Source of the DNA: Alkalilimnicola ehrlichii
GTDB taxonomy: Bacteria; Pseudomonadota; Gammaproteobacteria; Nitrococcales; AK92
DNA length: 64,000 bases
NCBI RefSeq assembly: GCF_003399765.1
Contig: NZ_NFZV01000005.1
Coordinates: 1 to 64,000 of the forward strand
Reading direction: 5' to 3'
The translations under genes and the position numbers were made by a program. Below are positions 42,800 to 52,823 of the stretch, in pieces; positions within the stretch are counted from its first letter, which is position 1, and the number at the start of each line of letters is the position of its first letter. The notes beneath the pieces are model-generated. The model was given only the letters and a program-made list of their open reading frames with translations. It was not told the DNA's origin and made no database searches.

Positions 42800-44718
42800 A
42801 TGGTGGATTACAGCGGCCAGAATAGGGATCGCAAACCGATCATCTGGGCTGTCGGCGTCAGCCGCCTAAAGCACGTTTTGCAAGAGTTAGCGCCCCATTA
42901 TGCCGAACGCGCCGAAATCCATATTATCGACAAAGGGTTTGACGAGGCTGTCGAGGCCATTAAGCATCGTCGTCGGACCGATGAGGCGGATGCGCTGGTG
43001 GCGGCAGGTTCGAATGGCGCCTTTCTACGGCGCCATCTTGCGCTGCCGGTTGCTTTGGTGACGCTGACCGGTTTCGACGTGCTAAAGGCATTAGCCGAAG
43101 CGCGCCGCATCAGCGAACGGATTGGCGTGGTGACGCACGGCGCGGTGCCGCCGGAGTTAGCGCAGTTCAAAGCGCAGTTTGGCTTGCCGCTGACACTGCG
43201 TGCCTACCATACGGCAGACGATGCCCGCGCCCGGGTGCGCGAGCTGGCTGACGCCGGTACCGAGGCCATTATCGGCCCAGGTTTGGTCGCCGACTTGGCC
43301 GTGCGCAGCGGCTTGGCCGGCATTTTCTTGTATTCGCACCATTCGGTAGCGGAGGCCTTGGACAAGGCCATTGAAATCGCCCGTGTCGGCCGTGTCGAGG
43401 TCGCCCGTCGGGAGCGGCTGGACACTATCCTCAAGCAGCTCAACGAAGGTGTTGTCGCTGTTGACATGGACGAACGCGTGCAGTCGTTCAACCCGGCGCT
43501 GGAGCGCCTGCTGAGTCTGCCTGCCGAGCAGGCCATTGGCCGCCGTTTAAGCGAGATCGCCCCTAGCCTGAGCTTGCGTTCGACCTTGGAGCAGGGGCGC
43601 GCGGAGCTGGAGCGGATTCACCGGCTCGGCTCGCGTACGCTGGTGACCAACCGCATCCCCATCCGCGAGCAGGGCGTACAAACCGGCGCGGTAATGACCT
43701 TACAGGACTCGGCGGCTATCCAGCGTGTCGACCGCAGCCTGCGCTCGACCGATAAACCGCGCCAACTGGCGGCGAAATACGAACTCGATCAGTTGCTCGG
43801 CTCCTCCCCCCGTTGCAACAAGCCAAGCGGCTGGCGTCGAAATATGCGGCCACCGAGGCGACCGTGCTAATCGTCGGCGAGAGCGGCACCGGCAAGGAGT
43901 TGCTTGCTCAAGGTATCCACAATGCGAGCCCCCGTCGCGGCCACCCCTTCGTGGCTTTTAACTGTGGAGCCTTTCCTGCTGCACTGCTGGAGAGCGAGCT
44001 ATTCGGCTACGAGGAAGGCGCTTTCACCGGCTCGCGTCGAGGCGGTAAGCCAGGGCTGTTCGAGGCCGCTCATACCGGTACGGTGTTTCTCGATGAGATC
44101 GGCGAAATGCCGGTAGGGTTGCAGACGCGACTTCTGCGCGTCTTACAGGAGCAGGAGGTCATTCGTCTAGGTGCCACCGAGCCGACGCCGGTGAATGTGC
44201 GAGTGATCGCCGCTACCCACCGCAACCTGGCGGCCGCTGTGGCCAGCGGCGAGTTTCGGCAAGACTTGTACTACCGTTTGAATATTCTGCGCATCGATGT
44301 GCCGCCCTTGAGGAACTGTATTGACGATGTGCCGGCAATTGCGCGCCAAGCCCTGGCAAAAGCCTTGCCGAGGTTGGGTGGCCGGTGCGACCCGGAGGTT
44401 GTTCTCGCGCAGGTTTTGCCGTTGCTGCGGGCTTATCGGTGGCCTGGCAACGTCCGCGAATTAGAAAACTTGATGGAGCGGCTGGCGGTTTATCACGCCG
44501 AATTTGCCGCCGGTGCGATAGGGGCGGAGGAGCTGCGCACCGTGGTGCCGGAGTTATTCGCGGACGCAGCGGGAGGGGAGCGGGCGGCGCCCGCTCTCGA
44601 TGAGCGCGCGCGCATCGAGCAGGTATTGGCCGCCTGTGGCGGCAATCGCAGCGAAGCCAGCCGCCGGCTTGGAATCAGCCGGAGTACGTTATGGCGAAAA
44701 CTCAACGCGGGCGAATAA
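42800..44718 (+). CDS. prpR: Sigma54-dependent propionate regulator PrpR, frame broken once
   Basis: The corrected 639-residue protein has the PrpR N-terminal sensor domain (residues about 12-190), a PAS-like region, an AAA+ core with Walker A GESGTGKE near 360 and the sigma54-contact loop GAFTGS near 410 (the canonical form is GAFTGA), and a Fis-type helix-turn-helix at the end ([17 protein letters not shown]). A seventh C in the run 43806-43811 joins the two frames. In known systems 2-methylcitrate activates it. It is divergent from prpBC. Confidence 0.92.
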
Positions 44719-44723
44719 CAGCA

Positions 44724-45947
44724 TCAAGTGGCGTCGGCCAAGCCCCGTTCCAGTTCCGCCATGCCGGTCGGCACGTCTAGTTTGGCGCCGGCGCTTTGCA
44801 TACTCATCCCTAAGGCATGGACGGCACGTAAGACGTTGTGCGCACGGGCCTGCTCTCCCATTTGGCCGATCCGCACCAGGTTCAGGCCAAAGGCGCCGGA
44901 GATCTCCACCCGGTAACGCGAGGACATTTGCTTCAGCACGGCATTGGCGTCAACGCCTTCTGGCACGTTAATGCCGACCACGGAGTTGAGGCGTGCCGGC
45001 TCGTCGACGAACAGCGTAAGCCCCATCGCGAGAATCGCCCCCTGTAGCGCCTTTGAGCACAACCGGTGGCGCTCAAAGCGTGCGGGCAGGGTTTCCAGAC
45101 AGATAAGCCGCAGCGCTTCGTGCAGGGCGAGAATACCCGACACCGGTGCCGTATAGTGATAGCCCTTGTTTTGCCAGAACTCGCGCGCCAAGCGTGCATC
45201 CAGGCACCAGTGCGGCATGGGCGCACTGCGGTTTTCGATGCTCTCCCAGGCTTCGTTGGAAAACACCAGCAGAGATACCCCCGGGATGGAGGACAAGCCC
45301 TTCTGACCGCCGGTAACCACCACGTCCACGCCCCATTCGTCCATCGGTAGAGGCATGGTGCTGAGGGTGCAGACGGCGTCGACGATAGTCTGTGCGCCGC
45401 GCGCCTTGGCCAGCTGGCAAATCTCCGGTAGTGCGTGGTTCCATACCGTGCAGGAGGTTTCGCCTTGAACGAGGGTAACCACGTCGAACCGCTCCTGCGC
45501 CAACAAGGCTTTGACCGCCTCCGGGTCGGCCGGTTGCCCGAGCGGCACGTTCAGTACCGTCGTCTCGCCCCCTACGCGGCGCGCCATTTCGGCGAAGCGG
45601 CTGCTGAACAGCCCATTCTGGACGCATAATACCCGCCGCCCGGGCCAGACCAGATTGCTGATAGCCATTTCCATCGCCGCCGAGCCGGGGCCGGCTACCC
45701 CGAGCACATGACGGCTGCGCGTCTGGAAGACGTACTGGGCCATTAGCTTAACGCGCTCGATGATTGTGCCCATGGTATCGCCTAAGTGGTTGATGACCAC
45801 TGAATTGGCCGCCGCGACCTTGCTCGGCACCGGCACCGGTCCTGCGCCCATGAGCAGAAGCGGCTCGTCCGGCAGGATCTTGTCCAGCGGTAAATCTTCC
45901 GGTGGAAGTTGGGGCGGCGTATGTAAGGGCTTTACGTCTTCGAGCAT
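44724..45947 (-). CDS. Class V aminotransferase (alanine/serine-glyoxylate type)
   Basis: The 407-residue PLP enzyme has GPGSAAMEMAISNL near residue 86, VDAVCTLSTMPLPMDEWGVD near 190 and the Schiff-base Lys in TGGQKGLSSIPG near 214. Relatives move amino groups between alanine or serine and glyoxylate, or act on phosphonates. It converges with prpR with a 5-nt gap and no visible terminator. No neighbour points to its pathway. The start lies in MLEDVKPLHTPPQLPPEDLP. Confidence 0.82.
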   Translation of the reverse strand: MLEDVKPLHTPPQLPPEDLPLDKILPDEPLLLMGAGPVPVPSKVAAANSVVINHLGDTMGTIIERVKLMAQYVFQTRSRHVLGVAGPGSAAMEMAISNLVWPGRRVLCVQNGLFSSRFAEMARRVGGETTVLNVPLGQPADPEAVKALLAQERFDVVTLVQGETSCTVWNHALPEICQLAKARGAQTIVDAVCTLSTMPLPMDEWGVDVVVTGGQKGLSSIPGVSLLVFSNEAWESIENRSAPMPHWCLDARLAREFWQNKGYHYTAPVSGILALHEALRLICLETLPARFERHRLCSKALQGAILAMGLTLFVDEPARLNSVVGINVPEGVDANAVLKQMSSRYRVEISGAFGLNLVRIGQMGEQARAHNVLRAVHALGMSMQSAGAKLDVPTGMAELERGLADAT

Positions 45948-46336
45948 AGAGGATGTCCGTCCAAAAGGGGGCAGAAGCGCCTTTCCCTTAAATCATTGCG
46001 GTATTGCCGGGTAGGGACAAGATAATGGCCCGCCTGCCGCTTGGATTCAAGGAAACCCTTAACGGCCTTTTGTTTCTCTGGTCAGGTAGAGCTAAGGAAA
46101 GCCAGGTTCGCTGCGAATAGCGTCAGCCCTTGCCAAAAGTCCGATATCGCTAAGGGTGTCCATTCATCACGCTCAGTTTTCTTATGATCATATGCCGGAA
46201 TGCTTGAAAAGCGCGTGATCCGCTCCAACTTCAGCAGCATCATAGCCTGCTTATTCCTTAAGTGCCTTCGGCTCCCTTGTTGTCGTGGAACCGAGGTTTA
46301 ACGTTACCTTCAAGCCCAGACAGGGACGGTCTGCAG
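45948..46336. other. Intergenic region before the polysaccharide cluster
   Basis: These 389 bases separate the class V aminotransferase (minus) from the UDP-sugar dehydrogenase (plus). They should hold both promoters. I find no clear -35/-10 pair, ops element, terminator or small gene. Confidence 0.5.
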
Positions 46337-47622
46337 ATGAGCGTGACATTCGATCTGGATCGAGCACGGATTGCGGTTGTGGGGTTGGGTTACGTCGGCC
46401 TGCCGCTTGCCGTGGAGTTTGGTAAGCAATTCGATACGCTGGGTTTTGATGTCAAGCGCGAACGCGTCGAGCAGCTTAGCGCCGGGCGGGATCGTACACT
46501 GGAAGTCGATGCCGAGGAGCTGGCACAGGCTAAGCGTTTACGCTATAGCGCCGATCCGGAGTCGCTGACCGGCTGCAATATTTTCGTTGTAACCGTTCCG
46601 ACGCCGATCGACGCTCACAAGCGGCCGGATCTCACGCCTTTGCAGTCCGCTAGTCAAACCATCGGCTCAGCTTTAAACAAAGGCGATATCGTCGTCTACG
46701 AGTCGACGGTCTATCCCGGCTGTACGGAAGAAGTCTGCGTGCCGATATTAGAACGAACGTCCGGATTGCGTTTTAACGAGGACTTCTTCGTCGGTTACTC
46801 GCCGGAACGGATTAACCCCGGCGATAAGGAACACCGTGTTACAACGATCCGTAAAGTGACTGCCGGTTCCACCCCCGAGGCGGCCGAAATCATCGATAGC
46901 CTCTATAGGCGCGTGATTAAGGCCGGTACGCACAAAGCAAGCAGCATAAAAGTAGCCGAAGCGGCGAAAGTTATCGAAAACACCCAACGCGATGTGAACA
47001 TTGCGCTAGTGAACGAGCTCTCGCTTATCTTCAACAAGATCGGAATCGACACCGACGAGGTGCTGGCGGCCGCTGGCAGCAAGTGGAATTTCCTGCCGTT
47101 TCGGCCCGGCTTGGTCGGCGGGCACTGTATCGGCGTCGATCCGTATTACCTTACCCATAAGGCGCAGGAGATAGGCTATCACCCGGAAATGATCCTGGCC
47201 GGCGTCGCATTAACGACCGTATGGGAGGTTATGTCGCCGGCCGGGTGGCTAAGCTGATGACCCAAAAGCGCATTCATGTGGTAGGTGCCAAGGTGCTGAT
47301 GTTGGGGCTCGCTTTCAAAGAAAACTGTCCGGACCTGCGCAATACCCGTGTGGTCGACACCATACGAGAGCTGCATAGTTATCATGCCGACGTTGACGTT
47401 TACGACCCGTGGGTCGATCCGGCCGAGGCGAAGCAGGAATACGACCTGGAGCCTATTCCCCGCTTGGAAGCGGGGCGCTACGATGCCGTTATCATCGCCG
47501 TTGGCCACCGCCAGTTCCAGGAAATGGGAGGCGCGCAGATTCGAGCCTTGCTGAAACCGAACGGCGTGCTTTTCGACATCAAGAGTGTCCTACCGGCCGC
47601 CGACGTCGATGGCCGCCTGTAG
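46337..47622 (+). CDS. UDP-N-acetylhexosamine 6-dehydrogenase (TviB/WbpO-like), frame broken once
   Basis: The corrected 428-residue protein has the Rossmann start [20 protein letters not shown], the middle domain [19 protein letters not shown] and the catalytic Cys in [16 protein letters not shown] near residue 265, which match the TviB/WbpO group oxidising UDP-GlcNAc or UDP-GalNAc to the uronic acid. A missing base near 47200-47203 separates PEMILAG from [13 protein letters not shown]-glucose dehydrogenase is less likely given the NTQRDVNIA segment. It would feed the epimerase and polymerase genes downstream. Confidence 0.88.
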
Positions 47623-47647
47623 GGGCGGCAGCGGGCGTTGCTGTTGA

Positions 47648-48809
47648 TTAGAAGTAATAGCCGATATTGACGTTAAACAGGTGATTCCATTCGCCTGCCG
47701 TTTCGCTGCTAAGGCCGATACCGTCGCCGCCGGCGAACCACATGTTTTTCCCCGATATCCAGTCGATATAGGTTAGGGTTGGTCCTGCCGCGACCGAGCA
47801 GCCAACAACATTTTGTATCGATTCGGAGGCGTTGGAGACGCGCGGGTCGATATGAGTGAAGTTGTTATAACAGCTAACTTTGTTGATCGGCCCCCAGGAA
47901 ACGACCTGGGTGCGGGCGATGTTAGCGATATAGACATCGGCCTCGGCGGCCATCAAAACGGCCAGCCGAAGGACGCTTTTGGACGAAGTCGTCGCTCACA
48001 TCGGCGGGGTTTTCCGGTGAGTATGCGTAGCGGGTCGCCTGTAGCTGAAGATTCCACGGACCATACTCTCCATCAAGGTGAACCGCAGCAGCCCAGCGAT
48101 CGCCGGTGCGCGCGGTTGCGTGATTGTAAATTTGCCCGTATTGACCGCTTACCCCTAGTTCGGTCGCGCTTTGGTCGGTTGGAGCTAGGGTGCGGGCTAT
48201 GCGCAGGTTGAAAGTGTTGATTTCGGTGTTGTATTGCCCTGTCCAGTCCGTTTCGTCAGTCGGTACCTCGTCGGCAGCGAGGTTCACCGAGTAAGTTTCT
48301 GTGCGGGTGCTGCTGGCGTACTCAGCGTTCTTGAAAAAAGCGTAAGTGAACAACCAATCGCCTGAGAGCTGCTCAAATTTAATGCCGGTATCGTAATTGT
48401 CCTCGTAACCGAGGTAATGTGCGCCGCTAAACCAGAACGAATGAGAGGCAAAAGGCAGCAGCCCAAACGGAACTTGAGTGATTCCGAGCTCCATGTTCAG
48501 CGTGTCGGAAAAGGCATAGCCTATCCATGCGTGATGAATAGTTTGAAAATCCCTATATTGACGCCACTCAGCGCTAAGCTCGATGTTATCGAGCGTGCCG
48601 GCGACGTTTAGCCGGAAGAGCTCGATGTCGAAGTCGCCCCCGCGATCTTTCTGAGCGTCATCCGAAGTGTCCAGGTGATAGTTAAGACGAACGGCGCCGC
48701 CGACCGTTATTCCGTTCTCCTCGCTCATTGCGGGGCTGACGACACCGCAGGCCAGTGCGATACAGCTTCCCCACAGACAAAATCTTTCTCCGTAGGTTCT
48801 TGTATTCAT
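47648..48809 (-). CDS. Outer-membrane porin-like protein, frame broken once
   Basis: The product has about 386 residues, with a signal peptide (MNTRTYGERFCLWGSCIALA, cleavage after about residue 28), many alternating aromatic/polar beta-strand segments and a C-terminal Phe (NVNIGYYF), the usual outer-membrane insertion signal. The strand AWIGYAFSDTLNMELGITQV followed by PFGL resembles phosphate-selective porin O/P relatives. The last third is in another frame; removing one base of TTTT at 47977-47980 joins them. It lies opposite to the glycan genes, and its substrate is unknown. Confidence 0.68.
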
Positions 48810-49030
48810 GGATAACCTGGCTGTTGTTTAGCGTTTTGTTGATCTTTTTTAGCGCTTGGAAGTCGGACGGTTACGCCCTATGGTGTACATGTAGATGCGA
48901 AGTTCGGTTATCAAGCGTATGGGGCATCGTCCCCGGACATTCCTGTTATTACGATAAGTACGCCTGCCGGGACCGCGTCAGGCCTGTTAAACTGCACTTT
49001 CGCAAACGATTCCAAGGGAAGTAAAACGGT

Positions 49031-50057
49031 ATGAAGGTACTCGTAACCGGTGCCGCCGGTTTTATTGGTTCGCACGTTGCGCAAAAATTGCTCGACCGGG
49101 GCGACGAGGTGATAGGCGTCGATAACCTGAACGACTATTACGACGTTAATCTCAAACTTGCCCGCTTGCAGCGGTTGGAAGCCCGTGAAGGCTTCGTCTT
49201 CCGCAAGCTTGACGTGGCGGACCGCGAAGGCATGGAGGCCATGTTTGCGCAAGACAAGCCGCAACGTATTGTGCATCTGGCCGCGCAAGCCGGCGTGCGT
49301 TATTCGATCCAGAACCCGCACGCCTATGTCGACGCAAACCTAGTCGGTTTTATGAACATATTGGAGGGATGTCGGCATCATGAGGTCGAGCACCTCGTTT
49401 ATGCCTCGACCAGCTCCGTTTACGGCGCTAACACCAATATGCCGTTCTCGGTGCACGACAACGTCGATCATCCCGTTTCATTGTACGCGGCGACAAAAAA
49501 GCTAACGAGCTGATGGCGCATACTTATGCCCATCTGTACCGGATTCCTACCACGGGCTTGCGTTTCTTTACGGTATACGGGCCGTGGGGTCGGCCGGATA
49601 TGGCTTTGTTCCTGTTCACGCAAAAATCCTCAAGGGCGAGCCGATCGATGTTTTCAACTACGGCAAGCACCGGCGTGATTTCACCTATATCGACGACATT
49701 GTCGAGGGTGTGATTCGGACGCTCGATAAGATCGCCTCGCCGAACGAGGCCTGGTCCGGCGATGCGCCTGATCCGGGCTCGAGTGCAGCGCCGTATCGGC
49801 TCTACAACATCGGTAATAGTCAACCTGTAGAGTTGATGCACTATATCGAGGTGCTGGAAGACTGCCTGGGCCGGAAGGCGCAGAAGAATCTCTTACCCAT
49901 GCAGCCCGGCGATGTCCCCGATACTTATGCCGATGTCGAAGACCTCAAAAACGATGTCGGTTATCGGCCGGCCACGCCGGTGGAAGAGGGTGTGCGGCGC
50001 TTTGTCGAATGGTACAGGGAATACGATCCCGAGTTATTCCGGCGACTGGCGAGTTAA
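49031..50057 (+). CDS. UDP-glucuronate 4-epimerase-like SDR, frame broken twice
   Basis: The corrected 342-residue protein has the N-terminal [20 protein letters not shown], the catalytic STSSVYG and Y-A-A-T-K-K motifs near 125 and 151, and the family segments [18 protein letters not shown] and [13 protein letters not shown]. This pattern marks the UDP-glucuronate/galacturonate epimerase group. Breaks at A6 (49495-49500) and A5 (49622-49626) each need one more A. It would interconvert uronic acids for the surface glycan. The 221-base gap before it must carry the promoters for it and for the divergent porin; none is clear. Confidence 0.88.
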
Positions 50058-50079
50058 GCGCTAATGCTATAACGGCAAG

Positions 50080-50107
50080 AGGCCTTTATCGTTGCGGGTG
50101 AAGGCCT
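50080..50107 (+). terminator. Possible terminator after the epimerase gene
   Basis: AGGCCTT (50080-50086) and AAGGCCT (50101-50107) form a 7-bp stem with a 14-base loop. Only TCTCCC follows, so it is a weak candidate. Confidence 0.38.
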
Positions 50108-50156
50108 TCTCCCGGCGCCGCCTGCGAATCGATCGAGTCATCAAGGATGATGCGCG

Positions 50157-51047
50157 ATGGATAAGGACACTGCTTCCGATTTAAAAGTGCAGCGCCGGTC
50201 GTTAGCGTTGCCTCGCGTAGTAAAACGGCAGTTAACTTTTTTTGTTGCGGTGTGGCTGCTTACGACGGCGACGATCGCGGCATACGTATTATTAAGGCCT
50301 CCGGTTTACGAATACCGCTCCGGTATGGAGCTTGCTTATATCTACCGCGGGGAGCAGTCGCTTAACGAGCGGTTCCGATTAGTGGAATCGCCGGAGGCAG
50401 CGCGGGCGGTGCTAAACGATCTCATTATTCCCGCCGCGCGCCGCGAGGCCTTCGTTGCGGAAGGCTTTGCTCCGGAAGTCGGTGTCGAGTTTCTAGACGC
50501 GCATGACGAGCTTGCACTCGTTTCGGTTGCGCCAGCTCATCGTCGAGCTGAAGTCGAACGCTTGCATCGGTATATCGCAGACGCCTTAGTCGAGCAGCAC
50601 CAACCTAAATTCGAGCGGGAGTTGGCTTTAGCGGTTCAGCCGCTTTCAGTTATGCAAACGGTGCTTGAGCAGGAGTTTGCTGCCGATAGAAACCGCTTCG
50701 AGCGCTTGCAGTACAGCGCCGACGCGGAAGCGAACGGGCTGTTGGCGTTGATTGATGCGAGGCGTATGGCTGAGGTCCGTCGCGACCTTACAGCTAAGCA
50801 GGCCGAGTTATTTCGTCTTCGTTCTATGCGCGAGAGCGTCGAGCAGGCTAGCCGGTCCACGTCCTACACTTTTCTGGCAAGTCGTTCTGAGCAAGCTGTG
50901 GGAGCGCACCCTGCCATATCGCTTTCGCTCGGGTTTGTGATAGGGCTGTTAGCCGCGGTATTTGGCGCGTATGGCCGAGAGTTTGTCGCTTATACCTTAT
51001 TTTACCGACGATTGAAGCGTAGTCGTGCGTGGTCTCCCGGCCCGTAA
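50157..51047 (+). CDS. Wzz-like chain-length or polysaccharide co-polymerase protein, copy 1
   Basis: The 296-residue protein has an N-terminal membrane helix (FFVAVWLLTTATIAAYVLL, about residues 28-46), a long periplasmic part with coiled-coil potential (about 180-245) and a second helix (SLSLGFVIGLLAAVFGAYG, about 259-277). This is the Wzz/PCP-1 topology. It shares YEYRSGMELAYIYRGEQ, RFRLVESPEAARA and SRSEQAVG with the next gene. It lacks a tyrosine kinase domain. A terminator separates the two copies. Confidence 0.72.
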   Translation: MDKDTASDLKVQRRSLALPRVVKRQLTFFVAVWLLTTATIAAYVLLRPPVYEYRSGMELAYIYRGEQSLNERFRLVESPEAARAVLNDLIIPAARREAFVAEGFAPEVGVEFLDAHDELALVSVAPAHRRAEVERLHRYIADALVEQHQPKFERELALAVQPLSVMQTVLEQEFAADRNRFERLQYSADAEANGLLALIDARRMAEVRRDLTAKQAELFRLRSMRESVEQASRSTSYTFLASRSEQAVGAHPAISLSLGFVIGLLAAVFGAYGREFVAYTLFYRRLKRSRAWSPGP

Positions 51048-51082
51048 CATAGGCGGAGTTCTGCTTCTATAGTTCTGAGTCG

Positions 51083-51110
51083 CCTGGCCGCTAAATGGGT
51101 CAGGTTTTTT
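51083..51110 (+). terminator. Intrinsic terminator after Wzz-like copy 1
   Basis: CCTGGCC (51083-51089) pairs with GGTCAGG (51098-51104) with one mismatch, followed at once by six T (51105-51110). This fits a Rho-independent terminator and splits the two wzz-like genes into separate units. Confidence 0.65.
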
Positions 51111-51261
51111 AGAAATTGCTCCCGCATACTTATATTCTTGTACCCGGCTTCACGCCCGCCTGGGGAAATAGCTTATTTTGGTATGCAAGCCGATGCCTTG
51201 CCGGTGTGTTTCGCCGGCAGAGCACGGCAATATAGGCAATGTACGAATTGAGGTAGAGAGA

Positions 51262-52182
51262 ATGACGGAGCCTTCGTCTTCGGGAGACTTGATGCGCCAG
51301 CCGCAAACTGAGCGGGACGCAGAGCTGTATTACCGCGATGATGAAATCAGCCTTTATGATTTATTTAACGTGCTTGTCGACCGCTGGTGGGTGATCGCGG
51401 CCGTCTTCCTCGCTACTGTGCTGCTAGGAGGCGCCGTTGCTTTCTCGAGTACTCCTAGCTATGAATTTCGTTCGGGCGTGGATATTGGATATATCTATCG
51501 TGGCGAAGTTGCCACCGGCGATCGTTATCGTCTTATAGAGTCTCCCGATGCGTCACGCGCCCGACTGGCCGAGGTTGTCGTTCCTGAAGTCCGGCGCATG
51601 CTTGCCGCAACGAACGAAGCCATACCCCGTGTGAATGTCGAGGTGCGGGAAAGTGACGCTGGGCTTGTGTTGATTTCGAGTGCTCCGGCAAGCCAAGTGG
51701 GGCTGGTGGAGGAGTTACACACCCAGGTTGTCGATGCCCTAGCCGAACGGCACCAGCCTTTGTTCGAGCGTGAGCTTGCTTTGGTCGTGCGGCAGCTTGA
51801 AGTGCGTGCCGCGGCGCTTGACGAAGAACTGACTAGCTTACGCGAGCAAGCCGAGTTGCTAAGCGAGCGCGATCATGCAGCGGGGGCCGAGCGAGGAATC
51901 GTGGCCTTGATCGATGCCCAGCGGACATCGGATCTGCGCCGTGACATTGCCACGGTTCGTTCCCAGTTGGCACCGGTGAAAGCCTCCATTCAAGGGGCTG
52001 AGACCGTTAGCCAGTCGACCCAACTCAGTTTCCTGGTCAGTCAATCCGAGCAGCCGGTTAGCGGCGGGAAAGCGCTTGTTCTGGCCCTTTCCATCGTTTT
52101 AGGGCTAATGGGTGGCGTTTTTGCAGCGCTGTTCTGGGAGTTTGTTGCGAATGCAAGGCGTGCACGCAAAGAGTCCCTATAG
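51262..52182 (+). CDS. Wzz-like chain-length or polysaccharide co-polymerase protein, copy 2
   Basis: The 306-residue protein begins with a cytoplasmic Wzz motif (DDEISLYDLFNVLVDRWWVI), then a membrane helix (about 43-63), a coiled-coil-rich periplasmic region and a C-terminal helix (ALVLALSIVLGLMGGVFAAL, about 271-290). It is a diverged tandem copy of the previous gene (YEFRSGVDIGYIYRGEVATG, RYRLIESPDASRA, SQSEQPVS). I chose ATG 51262 after GAGAG; a longer frame from 51178 lacks a binding site. Confidence 0.78.
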   Translation: MTEPSSSGDLMRQPQTERDAELYYRDDEISLYDLFNVLVDRWWVIAAVFLATVLLGGAVAFSSTPSYEFRSGVDIGYIYRGEVATGDRYRLIESPDASRARLAEVVVPEVRRMLAATNEAIPRVNVEVRESDAGLVLISSAPASQVGLVEELHTQVVDALAERHQPLFERELALVVRQLEVRAAALDEELTSLREQAELLSERDHAAGAERGIVALIDAQRTSDLRRDIATVRSQLAPVKASIQGAETVSQSTQLSFLVSQSEQPVSGGKALVLALSIVLGLMGGVFAALFWEFVANARRARKESL

Positions 52183-52196
52183 GCAGTTGAAAGCTT

Positions 52197-52222
52197 CGCT
52201 GCGAGCCTAATGGCTCGCAGCG
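52197..52222 (+). terminator. Hairpin after Wzz-like copy 2
   Basis: An 11-bp perfect stem (CGCTGCGAGCC with GGCTCGCAGCG) closes on TAAT, 14 bases after the stop codon. There is no T run, but position and strength suit a transcript 3' end. Confidence 0.6.
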
Positions 52223-52802
52223 GATATTAAGTCTCGTCAATCGTTTACTATTTGCCATCCATTTGATTAGTCCGTTCGGGCTAATGCTGCGTATTTCCAC
52301 ATCTATATACTCATTTCCAGCGAGTCTCTTAGCGTGTAGTACCTAAGGAGGGGTTATTGAGTATCAAGATTCCTTCCGGGCGCGCAGCACTCCTCACCTA
52401 AATGCTTAACAGGCCATATGTTCTCGCGAGTCATGGGGTATATCCCTAGGGCGGTAGCGTGTCTAACACAGGGTTTTCATCCATTCTTGGACCTTGGCCC
52501 CTTTTGGAGGCTGCTGAATAGATTTCATCCCGTTTCTACTGACTTCATAGAAATCTCTAAGAAAGCGACCTTGGAAAGCCTTTAGGCATAAAGTCAGCCC
52601 AGTTACGCAAGTTTCCCAAAGAGCCGGAGGCTTAAGGTAAAGAGTGGTTGGCTAAGGCTTATGGGTAAGAGTGCCAAGATTTATAGTGGGAATGTCACTA
52701 TCACAGTGATTTATTGAGCATGGGTTGTGCTCTCAGAGAGCAATGGCACTCATGCTGGGTTTTTTCCAAAATAAGCATTGATCAGGTTGTCTACTCAAGT
52801 AG
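52223..52802 (+). other. Long non-coding leader before the Wzx operon
   Basis: About 580 bases carry no convincing gene. An ops element sits inside at 52450-52461. TATACT at 52306-52311 is a possible -10 without a good -35. This layout (promoter, ops, long leader, glycan operon) is what is seen for RfaH-controlled surface polysaccharide operons. Base composition is lower in G+C than the prp region. Confidence 0.6.
52450..52461 (+). promoter_or_regulatory. ops element (RfaH recruitment site), copy 1
   Basis: GGCGGTAGCGTG matches the E. coli ops element, where RNA polymerase pauses and RfaH is loaded to suppress termination. It is preceded by CCCTAG, as is copy 2 at 62640. It lies 374 bases before the Wzx start. 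Confidence 0.85.
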
Positions 52803-52823
52803 ATGCTGATTGAAGGTGACTTT

